NCBI GenBank assembly: GCA_963765625.1
Contig: CAVXXD010000013.1
Location: 174,273-238,272, forward strand
Direction: 5' to 3'
Length of the DNA stretch: 64,000 nucleotides
Source of the DNA: CAVXXD01 sp963765625
GTDB lineage: Bacteria > Actinomycetota > Geothermincolia > Geothermincolales > Geothermincolaceae
Positions 34,006 to 41,998 of the stretch are shown in pieces (position 1 is the stretch's first letter; every line of letters begins with the position of its first letter). The translations under genes were made by a program, and so were the position numbers. The notes under the pieces are model-generated. The model worked only from the letters and a program-made list of their open reading frames with translations, was not told the DNA's origin and searched no databases.

Positions 34006-35646
34006 ATGATGCCCAGGGAAGCATATAAGGAGCTGGAGAAGGTGCTGGGGCCGGAGAACATCTCCGACGAGCCGGCCCTGCTCGACGCCTACGCCTGGCA
34101 ACCCGCCTTCAGCGTCAACCCCGACGTCTGGATGCCGCGTCCCGAGGCCGTCGTCCTTCCCGGCAGCACCGAGGATGTGGTAGCCATCGTCAAGATCTGC
34201 AACAAGTACGGCCTCAAGCACAAGGCCCTGTGCCTGGGGTGGGGGGCGCACGCCGCGCCCGGCTGCGAGGGCGTGGTCCAGCTGGACATGCGACGCATGA
34301 ACCGCATCCTGGAGATAGACGAAAAAAACCAGTACGTCGTGGTCGAGCCCTTCGCCGTAGCCGGCCAGATCAACGCCGAAGCCAAGAGGCTCGGCTTTTC
34401 CACTCACATGATCTCGGCCGGGGCATCCCACTCCCCCCTGGCCAGTTCCACCTCGGGGTGGGGCTGCTGCTGGGACGGTGTCTCCATGAGCTGGAGCGCG
34501 CGCAACGTCCTGGGTGTGGAGTGGGTCCTCCCCACCGGTGAGGTGCTCCGGCTGGGATCACTCGACTCCGGCATGGGCTGGTTCTCGGGTGACGGGCCAG
34601 GCCCCTCGCTGCGGGGCATCATGCGAGGGCGCGGCGGCGCCTTCGGGGGGCTGGGGGTGTTCACCAAGTGCGCCCTCAAGCTCTACCACTGGCCGGGGCC
34701 GGCCATCAACGTCCCCGAGGGCCTGATGTGGGAGACCACCGGGGAACTGCCGGAGAACGCCAAGGCCTACATGGCGCTCTTCGCGGACGGTCGCACCCTC
34801 TCCGACGCCACCCAGGCCGTGGCCAACGAAGGCATCGGATACCATTCTTTCGGAGTGGGACTGGGCAACTTCATTTCGGGAATGTGGCCGCACCTGATGC
34901 GCAACGAGGCCTTCGGGAAGGCGGACTACCTGCGCAAGATGATGAACGTCATGCACTACAACTGGGTATGGCTGCTCTGCGCCAACTCCCCCGGGGAACT
35001 GGAGTTCCAGGAGATGGTCATCAAGCAAGAGGTGGCCGCGCACGACGGCATCCTTCTCGACATGGACCAGATCGGCCTGGGCCAGCCGATGTTCTGGGGG
35101 TGGATACTCGGCTCCTTCATGGGCGTGGCCACCCGCAACGGCGTCATCGGGACCATGTGGGGGCAGGACGAAGTCCAGCACGCCATGTACGAGGCACGGG
35201 AGCACGGCGGGGAGCCCATTAAAAAGAAGGGCGTGGAGAAGGGTTACGTCATGAACGACCTGCCCGGCAGCGGCTTCCACTTCTTCCTGGAGGAAGGGGT
35301 GGTCAGCCATTACGAGGAGGTGCTCTGGTACGACCATCGCGACCGCAAACAGACCCAGGGCGTGGTCGACATGACCACCGAGTTCACCCTGATGAACATG
35401 GAATACAACATGGAGCCCGGCCTGGTCTGCGGCGAGCCGGAGATGCGCACGCTGTTCGGCCCGATGATGGGGAACTTCCAGGAGTGGCAGAAGAAGATCA
35501 AGGCGGCGCTGGACCCCACGGACTCGGCCGACCCCACCATGTACAGCACCGAGCAGCCCTTCGACCTCTCCTCCCTTGGCCCGGCCGAACAGGCCAGGGC
35601 GAGGCTGCTGATGGAAGAGCTGAAGCTGGAGAAGAAGAAGGAGTGA
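34006..35646 (+). CDS. FAD-linked oxidase (second flavoprotein of the operon)
   Basis: 546 residues. PCMH-type FAD domain: AVVLPGSTEDVVAIVKICNK, GWGAHAAPGCEGVVQLDMRR, VEPFAVAGQINAEAKRLGFS. The C-terminal half contains many aromatic and Gly residues (GWGCCWDGVSMSWSARNVLG; GSFMGVATRNGVIGTMWG) and reads like the alkyldihydroxyacetonephosphate-synthase/glycolate-oxidase cap. It differs enough from 31245-32720 to be a paralogue with a different substrate or role. Four bases separate it from the Fe-S subunit. Confidence 0.85.
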   Translation: MMPREAYKELEKVLGPENISDEPALLDAYAWQPAFSVNPDVWMPRPEAVVLPGSTEDVVAIVKICNKYGLKHKALCLGWGAHAAPGCEGVVQLDMRRMNRILEIDEKNQYVVVEPFAVAGQINAEAKRLGFSTHMISAGASHSPLASSTSGWGCCWDGVSMSWSARNVLGVEWVLPTGEVLRLGSLDSGMGWFSGDGPGPSLRGIMRGRGGAFGGLGVFTKCALKLYHWPGPAINVPEGLMWETTGELPENAKAYMALFADGRTLSDATQAVANEGIGYHSFGVGLGNFISGMWPHLMRNEAFGKADYLRKMMNVMHYNWVWLLCANSPGELEFQEMVIKQEVAAHDGILLDMDQIGLGQPMFWGWILGSFMGVATRNGVIGTMWGQDEVQHAMYEAREHGGEPIKKKGVEKGYVMNDLPGSGFHFFLEEGVVSHYEEVLWYDHRDRKQTQGVVDMTTEFTLMNMEYNMEPGLVCGEPEMRTLFGPMMGNFQEWQKKIKAALDPTDSADPTMYSTEQPFDLSSLGPAEQARARLLMEELKLEKKKE

Positions 35647-35654
35647 CGCAGACT

Positions 35655-38078
35655 ATGACCGAAGGAAAACCCGGTCCTCGAGAATCCCGGCCGTCTCTTT
35701 CGGTAAGGTGGGGCACGTGGGTCTCCCGGCACCGCTGGTGGGTGCTGGGTGCCTGGCTGGTGCTCTTCGTCGTGGCCGCCGCGCTATACCCGCACCTGGC
35801 TTCGAACCTGTCGGCCCCGGACTACAGCGTGACCGGGTCCGACTCCGCCGAGGTCACCAGGATAATCGGCACCGACTTCACCGCGGCCGGAGCCGAACAG
35901 GACGTCATCGTCTTCAACTCGGAGACGCTGACGGTCACTGACCCCGAGTTCCAGGCGGTGGTGGACGACGTATTGAGCAGTGTTGAAAACCAGCCCGGCG
36001 TGGCCTCCATAGTCAGCCCCTACGATCAGGTGGCCGGAGGTGCGCAGTTCTCCAGCGACATGACCGCTGCCTTCGCTTCCCTGGGCTTGAACGGTGACGA
36101 CCGGGAACGGGCCACGCGGTCGGCGGACATGGAAGAGCTGGTCGAAGCGGCTGCCGCCTCGACGCCGGTCGAGGCTTACCTGACGGGCTACTCGCAGTCG
36201 TCCAACGATCTCACCGAGGTGGAGAACGCAGACGTCGAGAGGGCCGAGTCCATCGGCATCCCGATCGCCCTGATCGTCCTCATCCTGGCCCTGGGTGCCG
36301 TCATCGCCGGCATCGTCCCCCTGGTCGTCGCCCTCGTCAACCTGACGTTCGTCTACGGGCTGCTCTCGCTGCTGCTTTTCTTCCGGCCTATCGACGCGTT
36401 CCTGCTCTCGGTCGTCACCATGATCGGTGTCGGCATCTCCATCGACTACTCCCTCTTCGTTCTGACCCGATTCCGCGAGGAGCACGCCAAAGCACTGAGG
36501 GAGGGCAAAGAAGAACCGGAGACCATCGCCGTAGGTATCGCCCTGCGGACCAGCGGCCGGACCATCATCTTCTCGGGCACCATCGTGATGATCTCACTGT
36601 TCTCGCTGTTCATCGTGAAGTCACCGATCTTCGTGGGGATGGCCTTGGGGGCCGTGATCGTAGTGATATGCACCTTGTTCGCCTCGTGGACGTTCCTGCC
36701 GGCCTTCCTCGCGGTCCTCGGTGAGCGTATGAACAAATGGTCTTTGCCCAAAAACTGGCAGCCGGCGGATGCCGCCGACATTGAAGCAGCCAAAGTCAGC
36801 GGCTGGGCCAGGTGGGCCCGCTACGTCCTCAAGCATCCTTGGATGGCCCTTCCCGCCGCCGCCCTGCTGATCCTGTTCGCCCTGCCCACGTTGGGCATGG
36901 CCCTGGGGATCGACCTGGGTCTAGCATCCATCTCCGAAACTCCCACCGGGAAGGCAGAGATCATCCTGACCGAGAAGTTCACCCCCGGCCTGCTCTCGCC
37001 CGTACAGATCCTGGTGACCCACATGACCGTAGGGGAGCTGAACTCTGACGACTATGCGGTCATCAAGGAGCTGACGGATTCCCTGCGGGCCGACGGCCGC
37101 GTGGCCACGGCCTACTCCATCTCGACGGTGGGTGATCAGGTGCAGGCCGAACTGACCCCCGAGCAGCTGGACATGATCAAGCAGACGCAGGGCCAGTTGA
37201 CCTGGAGGCAGCTGGACATGCTCAAGCAGAAAGTGGAAGCGCGGATGACTCCCGAGCAGGAGGATCTGGTCGATGAGGCCAGGCAGATGCTGGAACAGAT
37301 GGTCAACATAGACAAAGGGTCCTACCGCACCATCATCACCGCCGTAACCAAGGCGCCCATCGATTCCAGGGACGCGACGGACCTGATCCGCGATATCCGG
37401 GACGACATGATCCCGTCGTACGAAGCCTCCGGCAATCTCCAGATCCAGGTGGGCGGGTCGACGGCCCAGTTCGAGGACCTTGGCAACGAGACGCTCAGCA
37501 AACTGCCCTGGGTCATGTTGATAGTGCTGACGCTGTCCTTCCTCTACTTGTTGCTGATCTTCCGCAGCTTACTCATCCCGGCCAAGGCGGTAATCATGAA
37601 CCTGCTGGCCACCTTCGCCGCCTTCGGCCTGACCACCTGGGTATTCGCCGATGGCCACCTCGAAGGCCTTTTCGGTTTCACCAGCGTCGGGTTCGTCCAG
37701 ACCTACCTGCCGGTGATGGTGTTCGCGCTGCTGTTCGGCCTGTCCATGGACTACGAGGTGTTCCTGGTCGGACGCATGCATGAGCAGTGGCTGCTTACGC
37801 ATGACAACGACGACGCCATCGTGACCGGGGTTGCCCATACCGGGAGGACCATCACCGCGGCGGCGGCCATCATGGCCGCGGTGTTCGGCTGCTTCCTCGT
37901 GGCCGACGTGCTGGAGCTTAAGGAGTTCGGCTTCGCCCTGGCCATCGCGGTCATCCTGGACGCCACCATCGTCCGGCTGCTCCTGGTGCCGGCGATCATG
38001 AAACTAGCGGGCGGGGAGGCCAACTGGTGGATACCGAAATGGTTGGAGAAGATCCTGCCCGAGATCAAGGTGGAATAG
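35655..38078 (+). CDS. MMPL/RND-family membrane exporter
   Basis: 807 residues from ATG 35655. TM1 near 27-46 (WWVLGAWLVLFVVAAALYPH), first extracytoplasmic domain, TM2-6 cluster at ~200-360 (with IGIPIALIVLILALGAVIAG and the GVGISIDYSLFVLTRFREE signature), second TM7-containing half from ~395 (HPWMALPAAALLILFALPTL), a Gln/Met-rich periplasmic helix pair and TM8-12 (FALLFGLSMDYEVFLVGRMH). The two S-I/M-D-Y motifs are the proton relay of MMPL lipid exporters. It follows the FAD operon by 8 bp and may be co-transcribed. Substrate unknown. Confidence 0.92.
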   Translation: MTEGKPGPRESRPSLSVRWGTWVSRHRWWVLGAWLVLFVVAAALYPHLASNLSAPDYSVTGSDSAEVTRIIGTDFTAAGAEQDVIVFNSETLTVTDPEFQAVVDDVLSSVENQPGVASIVSPYDQVAGGAQFSSDMTAAFASLGLNGDDRERATRSADMEELVEAAAASTPVEAYLTGYSQSSNDLTEVENADVERAESIGIPIALIVLILALGAVIAGIVPLVVALVNLTFVYGLLSLLLFFRPIDAFLLSVVTMIGVGISIDYSLFVLTRFREEHAKALREGKEEPETIAVGIALRTSGRTIIFSGTIVMISLFSLFIVKSPIFVGMALGAVIVVICTLFASWTFLPAFLAVLGERMNKWSLPKNWQPADAADIEAAKVSGWARWARYVLKHPWMALPAAALLILFALPTLGMALGIDLGLASISETPTGKAEIILTEKFTPGLLSPVQILVTHMTVGELNSDDYAVIKELTDSLRADGRVATAYSISTVGDQVQAELTPEQLDMIKQTQGQLTWRQLDMLKQKVEARMTPEQEDLVDEARQMLEQMVNIDKGSYRTIITAVTKAPIDSRDATDLIRDIRDDMIPSYEASGNLQIQVGGSTAQFEDLGNETLSKLPWVMLIVLTLSFLYLLLIFRSLLIPAKAVIMNLLATFAAFGLTTWVFADGHLEGLFGFTSVGFVQTYLPVMVFALLFGLSMDYEVFLVGRMHEQWLLTHDNDDAIVTGVAHTGRTITAAAAIMAAVFGCFLVADVLELKEFGFALAIAVILDATIVRLLLVPAIMKLAGGEANWWIPKWLEKILPEIKVE

Positions 38079-38105
38079 GCCTATACCATTTCTTTAGAAA
38101 TACAA

Positions 38106-38135
38106 AAGCCCCGGTGTTAACCGGGGCTTGTTTCT
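38106..38135 (+). terminator. Intrinsic terminator after the MMPL gene (bidirectional)
   Basis: AAGCCCCGGT (38106-38115), loop GTTA, ACCGGGGCTT (38120-38129), then GTTTCT. On the minus strand the stem is followed by TTGTATTTCT. It therefore serves both convergent genes. Confidence 0.8.
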
Positions 38136-38159
38136 GTCGTGCGCCTGTCCGGGCAATCC

Positions 38160-39031
38160 CTACGGTATGTACCCCACCACGTCGTGGCCGCCGGTCCACT
38201 CCCCGCGGAAGTTGAAGTACATGGGCCGCTCCACGATGACCGGCTGGGAGGAAGAGATCCCGGCGCAGAGGGAGAGCTCCGTTCCCGCGTCAGTGTTGAC
38301 GTTGACGGTGTAACGGGAGTTGGCCGGCACGGTGATGGGGGCTTTGACGATGGGAGCACCGCCCTCGGGATAGTAGGTGATGGTCACCTGGGCGGCGGCG
38401 GCTCCGGCATTCTGGATGCACAGCCACTCCTCGAACCCGGTCCCGGTGTAACCCTCGGCGAAGAACCAATCGGTAGACTGATTGGTAGCTCCGATAACAC
38501 AGTGTCCCCCGGTCCATCCCCAGGAAGCCGTACCCTGGTAATTGAAGTACATGGGGCGCTCGGCAGGAAGTCGGAGGCCGAGGAGAGGTGGGCGCTGACG
38601 TCCTGGTCCGTGCCGACCTCGGTGGGGACGTAGACGGTCACGCGGGTACCGGCGGGTATGTTGTAGCTTTTGGGGACCGGGGCACCCGAGCCCAGCTGGT
38701 AGAGGGCATCGACGGTGATGGCGGTGGTCCCCGGGTTCTGCAAGGTCAGCCATTCCTCGAACCCGGTCCCGGTGTAGCCCTCGGCGAAGTAGTAGTCCCT
38801 GGCCAGGGAGGGCACGCCCATCACACAATGTCCTCCCGTCCACCCCCATGAACCGGTGCCCTGGTAGCTGAAGTACATGGGGCGCTCGGCCACCACCGGT
38901 TGGCTGGAGAGCAGCGCGAGTGAGGCCTGATAGCTCTGGCCTCCCAGCAGGTCGTTGGCCTTGAAGGTGGCCCGGGAATGGGCGGGGACGGTGTAGACGC
39001 CGGCCGGTATCACCTCGCCGGCGCCGCTGGC
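38160..39031 (-). pseudogene. Truncated and frameshifted FAEGYTG-repeat surface protein
   Basis: Codes for the same ~100-residue repeat seen in the multicopper oxidase: two full copies (DYYFAEGYTGTGFEEWLTLQ and DWFFAEGYTGTGFEEWLCIQ), each ending with ERPMYF.Y and WTGGH. The 5' end stops abruptly near 39031, where the antitoxin promoter begins, so signal peptide and N-terminus are missing. A one-base shift near 38570 (between SSASDF and AERPMYFNYQG) breaks the second repeat. The open frame upstream of 39031 is only the antisense of the antitoxin gene. Confidence 0.8.
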
Positions 39032-39044
39032 CTTGTTCCGGATA

Positions 39045-39069
39045 TATAATGTATATACATTGTATATAC
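39045..39069 (+). promoter_or_regulatory. -10 box and palindromic operator of the AbrB-type antitoxin
   Basis: TATAAT at 39045-39050, overlapped by the perfect palindrome AATGTATATACATT (39048-39061), with a second GTATATAC at 39062-39069. Sites of this type are normal autoregulatory operators of AbrB/MazE antitoxins. No good -35 is visible at 17 bp. Confidence 0.5.
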
Positions 39070-39085
39070 CATGAAGGAGGCCGAA

Positions 39086-39313
39086 ATGGTAAAGAGAATG
39101 ACCAGGCACGGAAATAGCATGGCCCTGGTGATAGACCGGCCCATACTCGATTTGCTCAACATCGACGCCGATACCCCCCTGGATATCACCACCGACGGTG
39201 ACGTGCTGATAATCACACCCGTGCGTGACAAGAAGCGCCGCAAGGCATTTGAAACAGCCCTGGACAAGGCCAACCACAGATACGGCAGGATGCTGAAGAA
39301 CCTGGCGGACTAG
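39086..39313 (+). CDS. AbrB/SpoVT-MazE-type antitoxin
   Basis: 75 residues from ATG 39086 (AAGGAGG at 39074-39080). The swapped-hairpin DNA-binding fold is visible: MVKRMTRHGNSMALVIDRPI, LLNIDADTPLDITTDGDVL, IITPV. The C-terminal helix (KRRKAFETALDKANHRYGRM) is the usual toxin-neutralising tail. It is followed directly by a Doc-like toxin remnant, so the pair was a type II toxin-antitoxin module. Confidence 0.88.
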   Translation: MVKRMTRHGNSMALVIDRPILDLLNIDADTPLDITTDGDVLIITPVRDKKRRKAFETALDKANHRYGRMLKNLAD

Positions 39314-39442
39314 ATGGCCGGACCCGTATTCCTGACTCTCGCCGACGTATTGGAGATACACCAGGACCAGGTTCGAGGAGTGGCTGAAGGTAAGGCCGGT
39401 AAGAATGGCATCGCTGTTTTCCTGCGGTCAAACACGAAGTGA
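39314..39442 (+). pseudogene. Doc/Fic toxin remnant with internal deletion
   Basis: 42 codons immediately after the antitoxin stop. The start, FLTLADVLEIHQDQV, is the N-terminal helix of Doc toxins. It then jumps to EGKAGKNGIAVFLRSN, which resembles the region after the Fic loop (usual form DGNKRTAL..VFLRLNG). The catalytic HxFxxGNKR segment is absent. Residual length is about one third of Doc. The toxin is therefore dead while the antitoxin is intact. Confidence 0.7.
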
Positions 39443-39452
39443 CCCTTGAAAG

Positions 39453-39473
39453 AAAAAGGCCCCCGAGAGGGCC
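39453..39473 (-). terminator. Intrinsic terminator after tRNA-Val
   Basis: On minus: GGCCCTCTCGGGGGCC (39473-39458) followed by TTTTT (39457-39453). Eight bases after the tRNA 3' end. Confidence 0.75.
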
Positions 39474-39480
39474 GGTTTCG

Positions 39481-39555
39481 TGGTGGGCGTTAAGGGATTT
39501 GAACCCATGGCCTCTGCCGTGTGAAGGCAGCGCTCTCCCGCTGAGCTAAACGCCC
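39481..39555 (-). tRNA. tRNA-Val (anticodon CAC)
   Basis: 75 nt with CCA encoded. Acceptor GGGCGTT/AACGCCC, D-arm GCTCAGCGGGAGAGC, anticodon stem CTGCC/GGCAG around loop TTCACAC (anticodon CAC), T-arm with GGTTCAAATCC, discriminator A. It decodes GUG. Confidence 0.97.
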
Positions 39556-39671
39556 GCGCCCATCTATGATACCACAACCTTTTTTCGAACAGAACGGTAA
39601 AAACCCGGGGCTGCAAGGCCGGTTCTGGTAGAATGTTCTCATACCGTCTGCACCAATCGATGGGAGGGAAT

Positions 39672-40790
39672 ATGGCTGCCGACATGGAACAGACCAAGAA
39701 AGCCACGCGGGATTACCCTGCGCTTTCTTCTACCCCCTGGACGCTGTGGGACGTCATGTACGCCCGGCGCTCCGTGCGCAAGTACGAGTCTTTCCCGGAG
39801 GACGAAGCGCTGATAAATTCGCTGCGCGAATTCCTCGCCTTCGCCCTGGAGGCGTGCGGTTCCCCGGCGGACAGCATACGCTTCATCTCCGATCCGAAGC
39901 AGGTCAAAGAACTGCAGAAGCGTTCCGTCAAGGGTGTGATGAACAAGATCAACCGCTGGATGGTCAACGCCCCATTGCTGGGCTTTCTGGCCATCACCTG
40001 CCCCGCGACGGAGATCAAGGCGGACCGGCCGGTGCTTCTGGCCAGAACGGCTCTGGCAGCGGAGGACGTGGTGCTCTGGCTGACCGAGCACGGGCTGGGT
40101 TCCTGCTGGCTGGGGGCCATTAACCGCGACGAGACCCGCGACTTCCTCGGCCTTCCCGCCGGCCAGGTGGTGCCGCTGCTCATCTGCGTGGGCAAACCCA
40201 AGCCCAAGGCCGCCCTGTCCATGGACAACCTCATGTACCAGACCGTTTCTCGCCGGCGCAAGGCTCTCGAGGCCATCGCCTTTTCCGAGAACATGAGTAC
40301 CCCCTACCGACTTCCCATGTTTACCGGGACCGTGTGCACGGCGGCGCAGAAACAGGACATCAACAGCCTGATGCGCTTTATCTACGCCGGAGAGCACCCC
40401 GCCACCGACGTGCCCCTGGACCTGCTCATGGACGCCTGCCTGGAGGCGGGGCGGCTATCGCCCAATTCCAGCAACAACCAGGTATGGCGCTTCATCGTGG
40501 TGCGGGAGAAGAAGGCCCTGGAAGAACTGCGCACCGCCTGCCGCGCCAACCGTCCCTGGAGGGCGGCCATCGCCGGGGCGGCGGAAGGCGGCGCCATGAA
40601 CTCCCTGCTGCTGGACCAGCCCTTCTGGCTGATCGACCTGCCCATCGCCTTCGCCCACATGTCGCTGGCGGCGGCCTCCCTGAGCTGCCCGGCCAAGCTG
40701 CGCATGGACGACATCGACGAAGGGGCGATCAACGGGATGCTGGGCCTGCCGCGCAAGGTACGCACCGGCGGCGTCATCGGCTTCTTCTAA
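39672..40790 (+). CDS. Nitroreductase-family protein, two tandem half-domains
   Basis: 372 residues from ATG 39672 (GGGAGGG upstream). The N-terminal half has the nitroreductase opening YARRSVRKYESFPEDEALIN, then SVKGVMNKINRWMVNAPLLG and LTEHGLGSCWLGAINRDETR (FMN site). The C-terminal half repeats a related pattern: DACLEAGRLSPNSSNNQVWR (a canonical P-S-x-x-N-x-Q FMN loop), RFIVVREKKALEEL, IAFAHMSLAAASLSC. This matches 'putative TM nitroreductase' (PF14512)-like proteins. Cofactor FMN expected. Solitary gene. Confidence 0.85.
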   Translation: MAADMEQTKKATRDYPALSSTPWTLWDVMYARRSVRKYESFPEDEALINSLREFLAFALEACGSPADSIRFISDPKQVKELQKRSVKGVMNKINRWMVNAPLLGFLAITCPATEIKADRPVLLARTALAAEDVVLWLTEHGLGSCWLGAINRDETRDFLGLPAGQVVPLLICVGKPKPKAALSMDNLMYQTVSRRRKALEAIAFSENMSTPYRLPMFTGTVCTAAQKQDINSLMRFIYAGEHPATDVPLDLLMDACLEAGRLSPNSSNNQVWRFIVVREKKALEELRTACRANRPWRAAIAGAAEGGAMNSLLLDQPFWLIDLPIAFAHMSLAAASLSCPAKLRMDDIDEGAINGMLGLPRKVRTGGVIGFF

Positions 40791-40794
40791 AATC

Positions 40795-40852
40795 GTCGTT
40801 GCGAGGAACGTAGTTACGAAGCAATCAGATTGCTTCGCTTCGCTCGCAATGA
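40795..40852. repeat. Nested palindromic intergenic repeat
   Basis: Outer arms GTCGTTGCGAG (40795-40805) and CTCGCAATGAC (40842-40852), one G-T mismatch. Inner perfect arms CGAAGCAATC (40817-40826) and GATTGCTTCG (40828-40837) with one central A. The motif TGCGAGG...GAAGCAATC...CTTCGCTCGCAATGA is a widespread dispersed repeat of many bacterial chromosomes. It separates two convergent genes. Confidence 0.8.
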
Positions 40853-40861
40853 CCCGGGGGT

Positions 40862-41797
40862 TTACGTAAGGGGGTTGTCCAGCTCGACTTCTTTGCCCCG
40901 CATGGAAAAAGCGAGGTGGGCGCCTTCCCTTATCTCGCCGCAGGCCGCGGCCTCCAGTCCCTGCATGCGCAGGAGCTCCTCCACCCCTTTGACCTTGCTC
41001 CGCGTTACGGTGAGCAGGAAGCCGTAGCTGGGGAAGGCCTGCAGCCATTCCTCCATCTCCACCCCCGCAGGACACGGGACTCTGTCCAGTTCCAGGAGCG
41101 CGCTCACCCCGGAAGCCGCCGCCAGCATGGCCAGGGTGCCGGGCAGGCCGGCGTTGCTGACATCACGGCAGGCGGTGGCCAGGCCCCCTTCGGCGATCTC
41201 CGGCAGCACGGCGTAATTCTCCAGCACCCGCTCGGGATCCCGCCCACTGGTGGCGTCCCAGATGCGTGCCTCCCCGTCCCACCGCCCCTCCGGGTCATAG
41301 GTGAAAAGAAGGGCGTCGCCCAGCGCCGCCCCGAAAGTGCCCAGGATGGTCATGGCCCGCCCCAGGGCGGCCACGCTGAGACCCCGCCGGCCGGCGCCGG
41401 CGTCGAGGTGGCCGCCGAGCATGGACAGCCCGAAGAAGTCGCAGCCCTCGCGCAACCCCGCGGCGGCCTCCCTCGCCCAGGCTTCGTCCCCGTCGGGAAC
41501 GTGCAAGGTATCGACCAGCGCGAAGGGAAACCCCCCGGTGGCATAGATGTCGTTGACGGCGACGTTGACCGCGCAAAAGCCGGCGAAGCGCGGCCGCTCG
41601 AGAAGCCCCTCACGAATGGCGTCGGCGGTCAGGAGGAGATAACCCCGGTCGTCCCGCAGGTAGCCGCAGTCGTCGCCCAAGCCGTAGAACCGTCCTTCTC
41701 CCCGAGGATCCAGTACCTTCAGCACGGGTCCGACGGCCTGCTTGCGCGCCATCTCAACCGACTTCGCGAAACTCTCGGCCCAGGCCTCCAGGTCCAT
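40862..41797 (-). CDS. AIR-synthase-related (PurM/ThiL-like) protein
   Basis: 311 residues from ATG 41797, with AAGGAG upstream. ATP-grasp-like PurM fold: GLGDDCGYLRDDRGYLLLTA (phosphate/metal Asp pair D-D), FAGFCAVNVAVNDIYATGGF (the NDI motif of PurM/ThiL/SelD), DFFGLSMLGGHLDAGAGRRG and a C-terminal DVSNAGLPGTLAMLAAASG. Such 'AIR synthase-related' proteins are found with hydrolase or methanogenesis-marker-like clusters, but the reaction is unknown. Not ThiL (no Gly-rich finger) and too short for PurL. Confidence 0.8.
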   Translation of the reverse strand: MDLEAWAESFAKSVEMARKQAVGPVLKVLDPRGEGRFYGLGDDCGYLRDDRGYLLLTADAIREGLLERPRFAGFCAVNVAVNDIYATGGFPFALVDTLHVPDGDEAWAREAAAGLREGCDFFGLSMLGGHLDAGAGRRGLSVAALGRAMTILGTFGAALGDALLFTYDPEGRWDGEARIWDATSGRDPERVLENYAVLPEIAEGGLATACRDVSNAGLPGTLAMLAAASGVSALLELDRVPCPAGVEMEEWLQAFPSYGFLLTVTRSKVKGVEELLRMQGLEAAACGEIREGAHLAFSMRGKEVELDNPLT

Positions 41798-41940
41798 GCC
41801 AGACTCCTTCCTCAACACCTGCATATCCACAGCTTAGAGCCATTTTTGGCGGCTTCTCAGCTTGTTGTCAATCCGGTACTTAAATGATATGCTTTTAGGC
41901 GTCTTGTAGATAGGAAAGCGGAGCAAAAAGCTCCGTAGGA

Positions 41941-41970
41941 AAAACCGGGGCCTCGCGGTTCCCCGGTTTT
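41941..41970 (+). other. Strong hairpin in the gctAB leader
   Basis: Perfect 10-bp stem AAAACCGGGG (41941-41950) / CCCCGGTTTT (41961-41970) with a 10-nt loop, then GGTAAATC. A smaller stem GGAGC-AAAAA-GCTCC precedes at about 41922-41936. It lies 28 bp before the gctA ATG. The T-run inside the 3' arm could make it an attenuator for gctAB or a terminator for upstream read-through. Confidence 0.5.
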
Positions 41971-41998
41971 GGTAAATCTTGGAAAGGGAGGAAACTAG

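Noticed and set aside
35484..35654. N-terminal extension of the MMPL exporter to 35484
   Set aside because: It overlaps the 3' end of the FAD oxidase in another frame and lacks membrane or RBS features. ATG 35655 gives the normal MMPL start.
38384..39361. 325-codon frame that appears to give the repeat protein a full N-terminus
   Set aside because: Its first ~110 codons are the antisense of the AbrB antitoxin gene and carry no signal peptide. Only the part from ~39031 downward is real.
39481..39555. tRNA as attachment site of an integrated element
   Set aside because: No integrase gene and no repeated tRNA 3' end was seen nearby, so integration at this tRNA is only a possibility.
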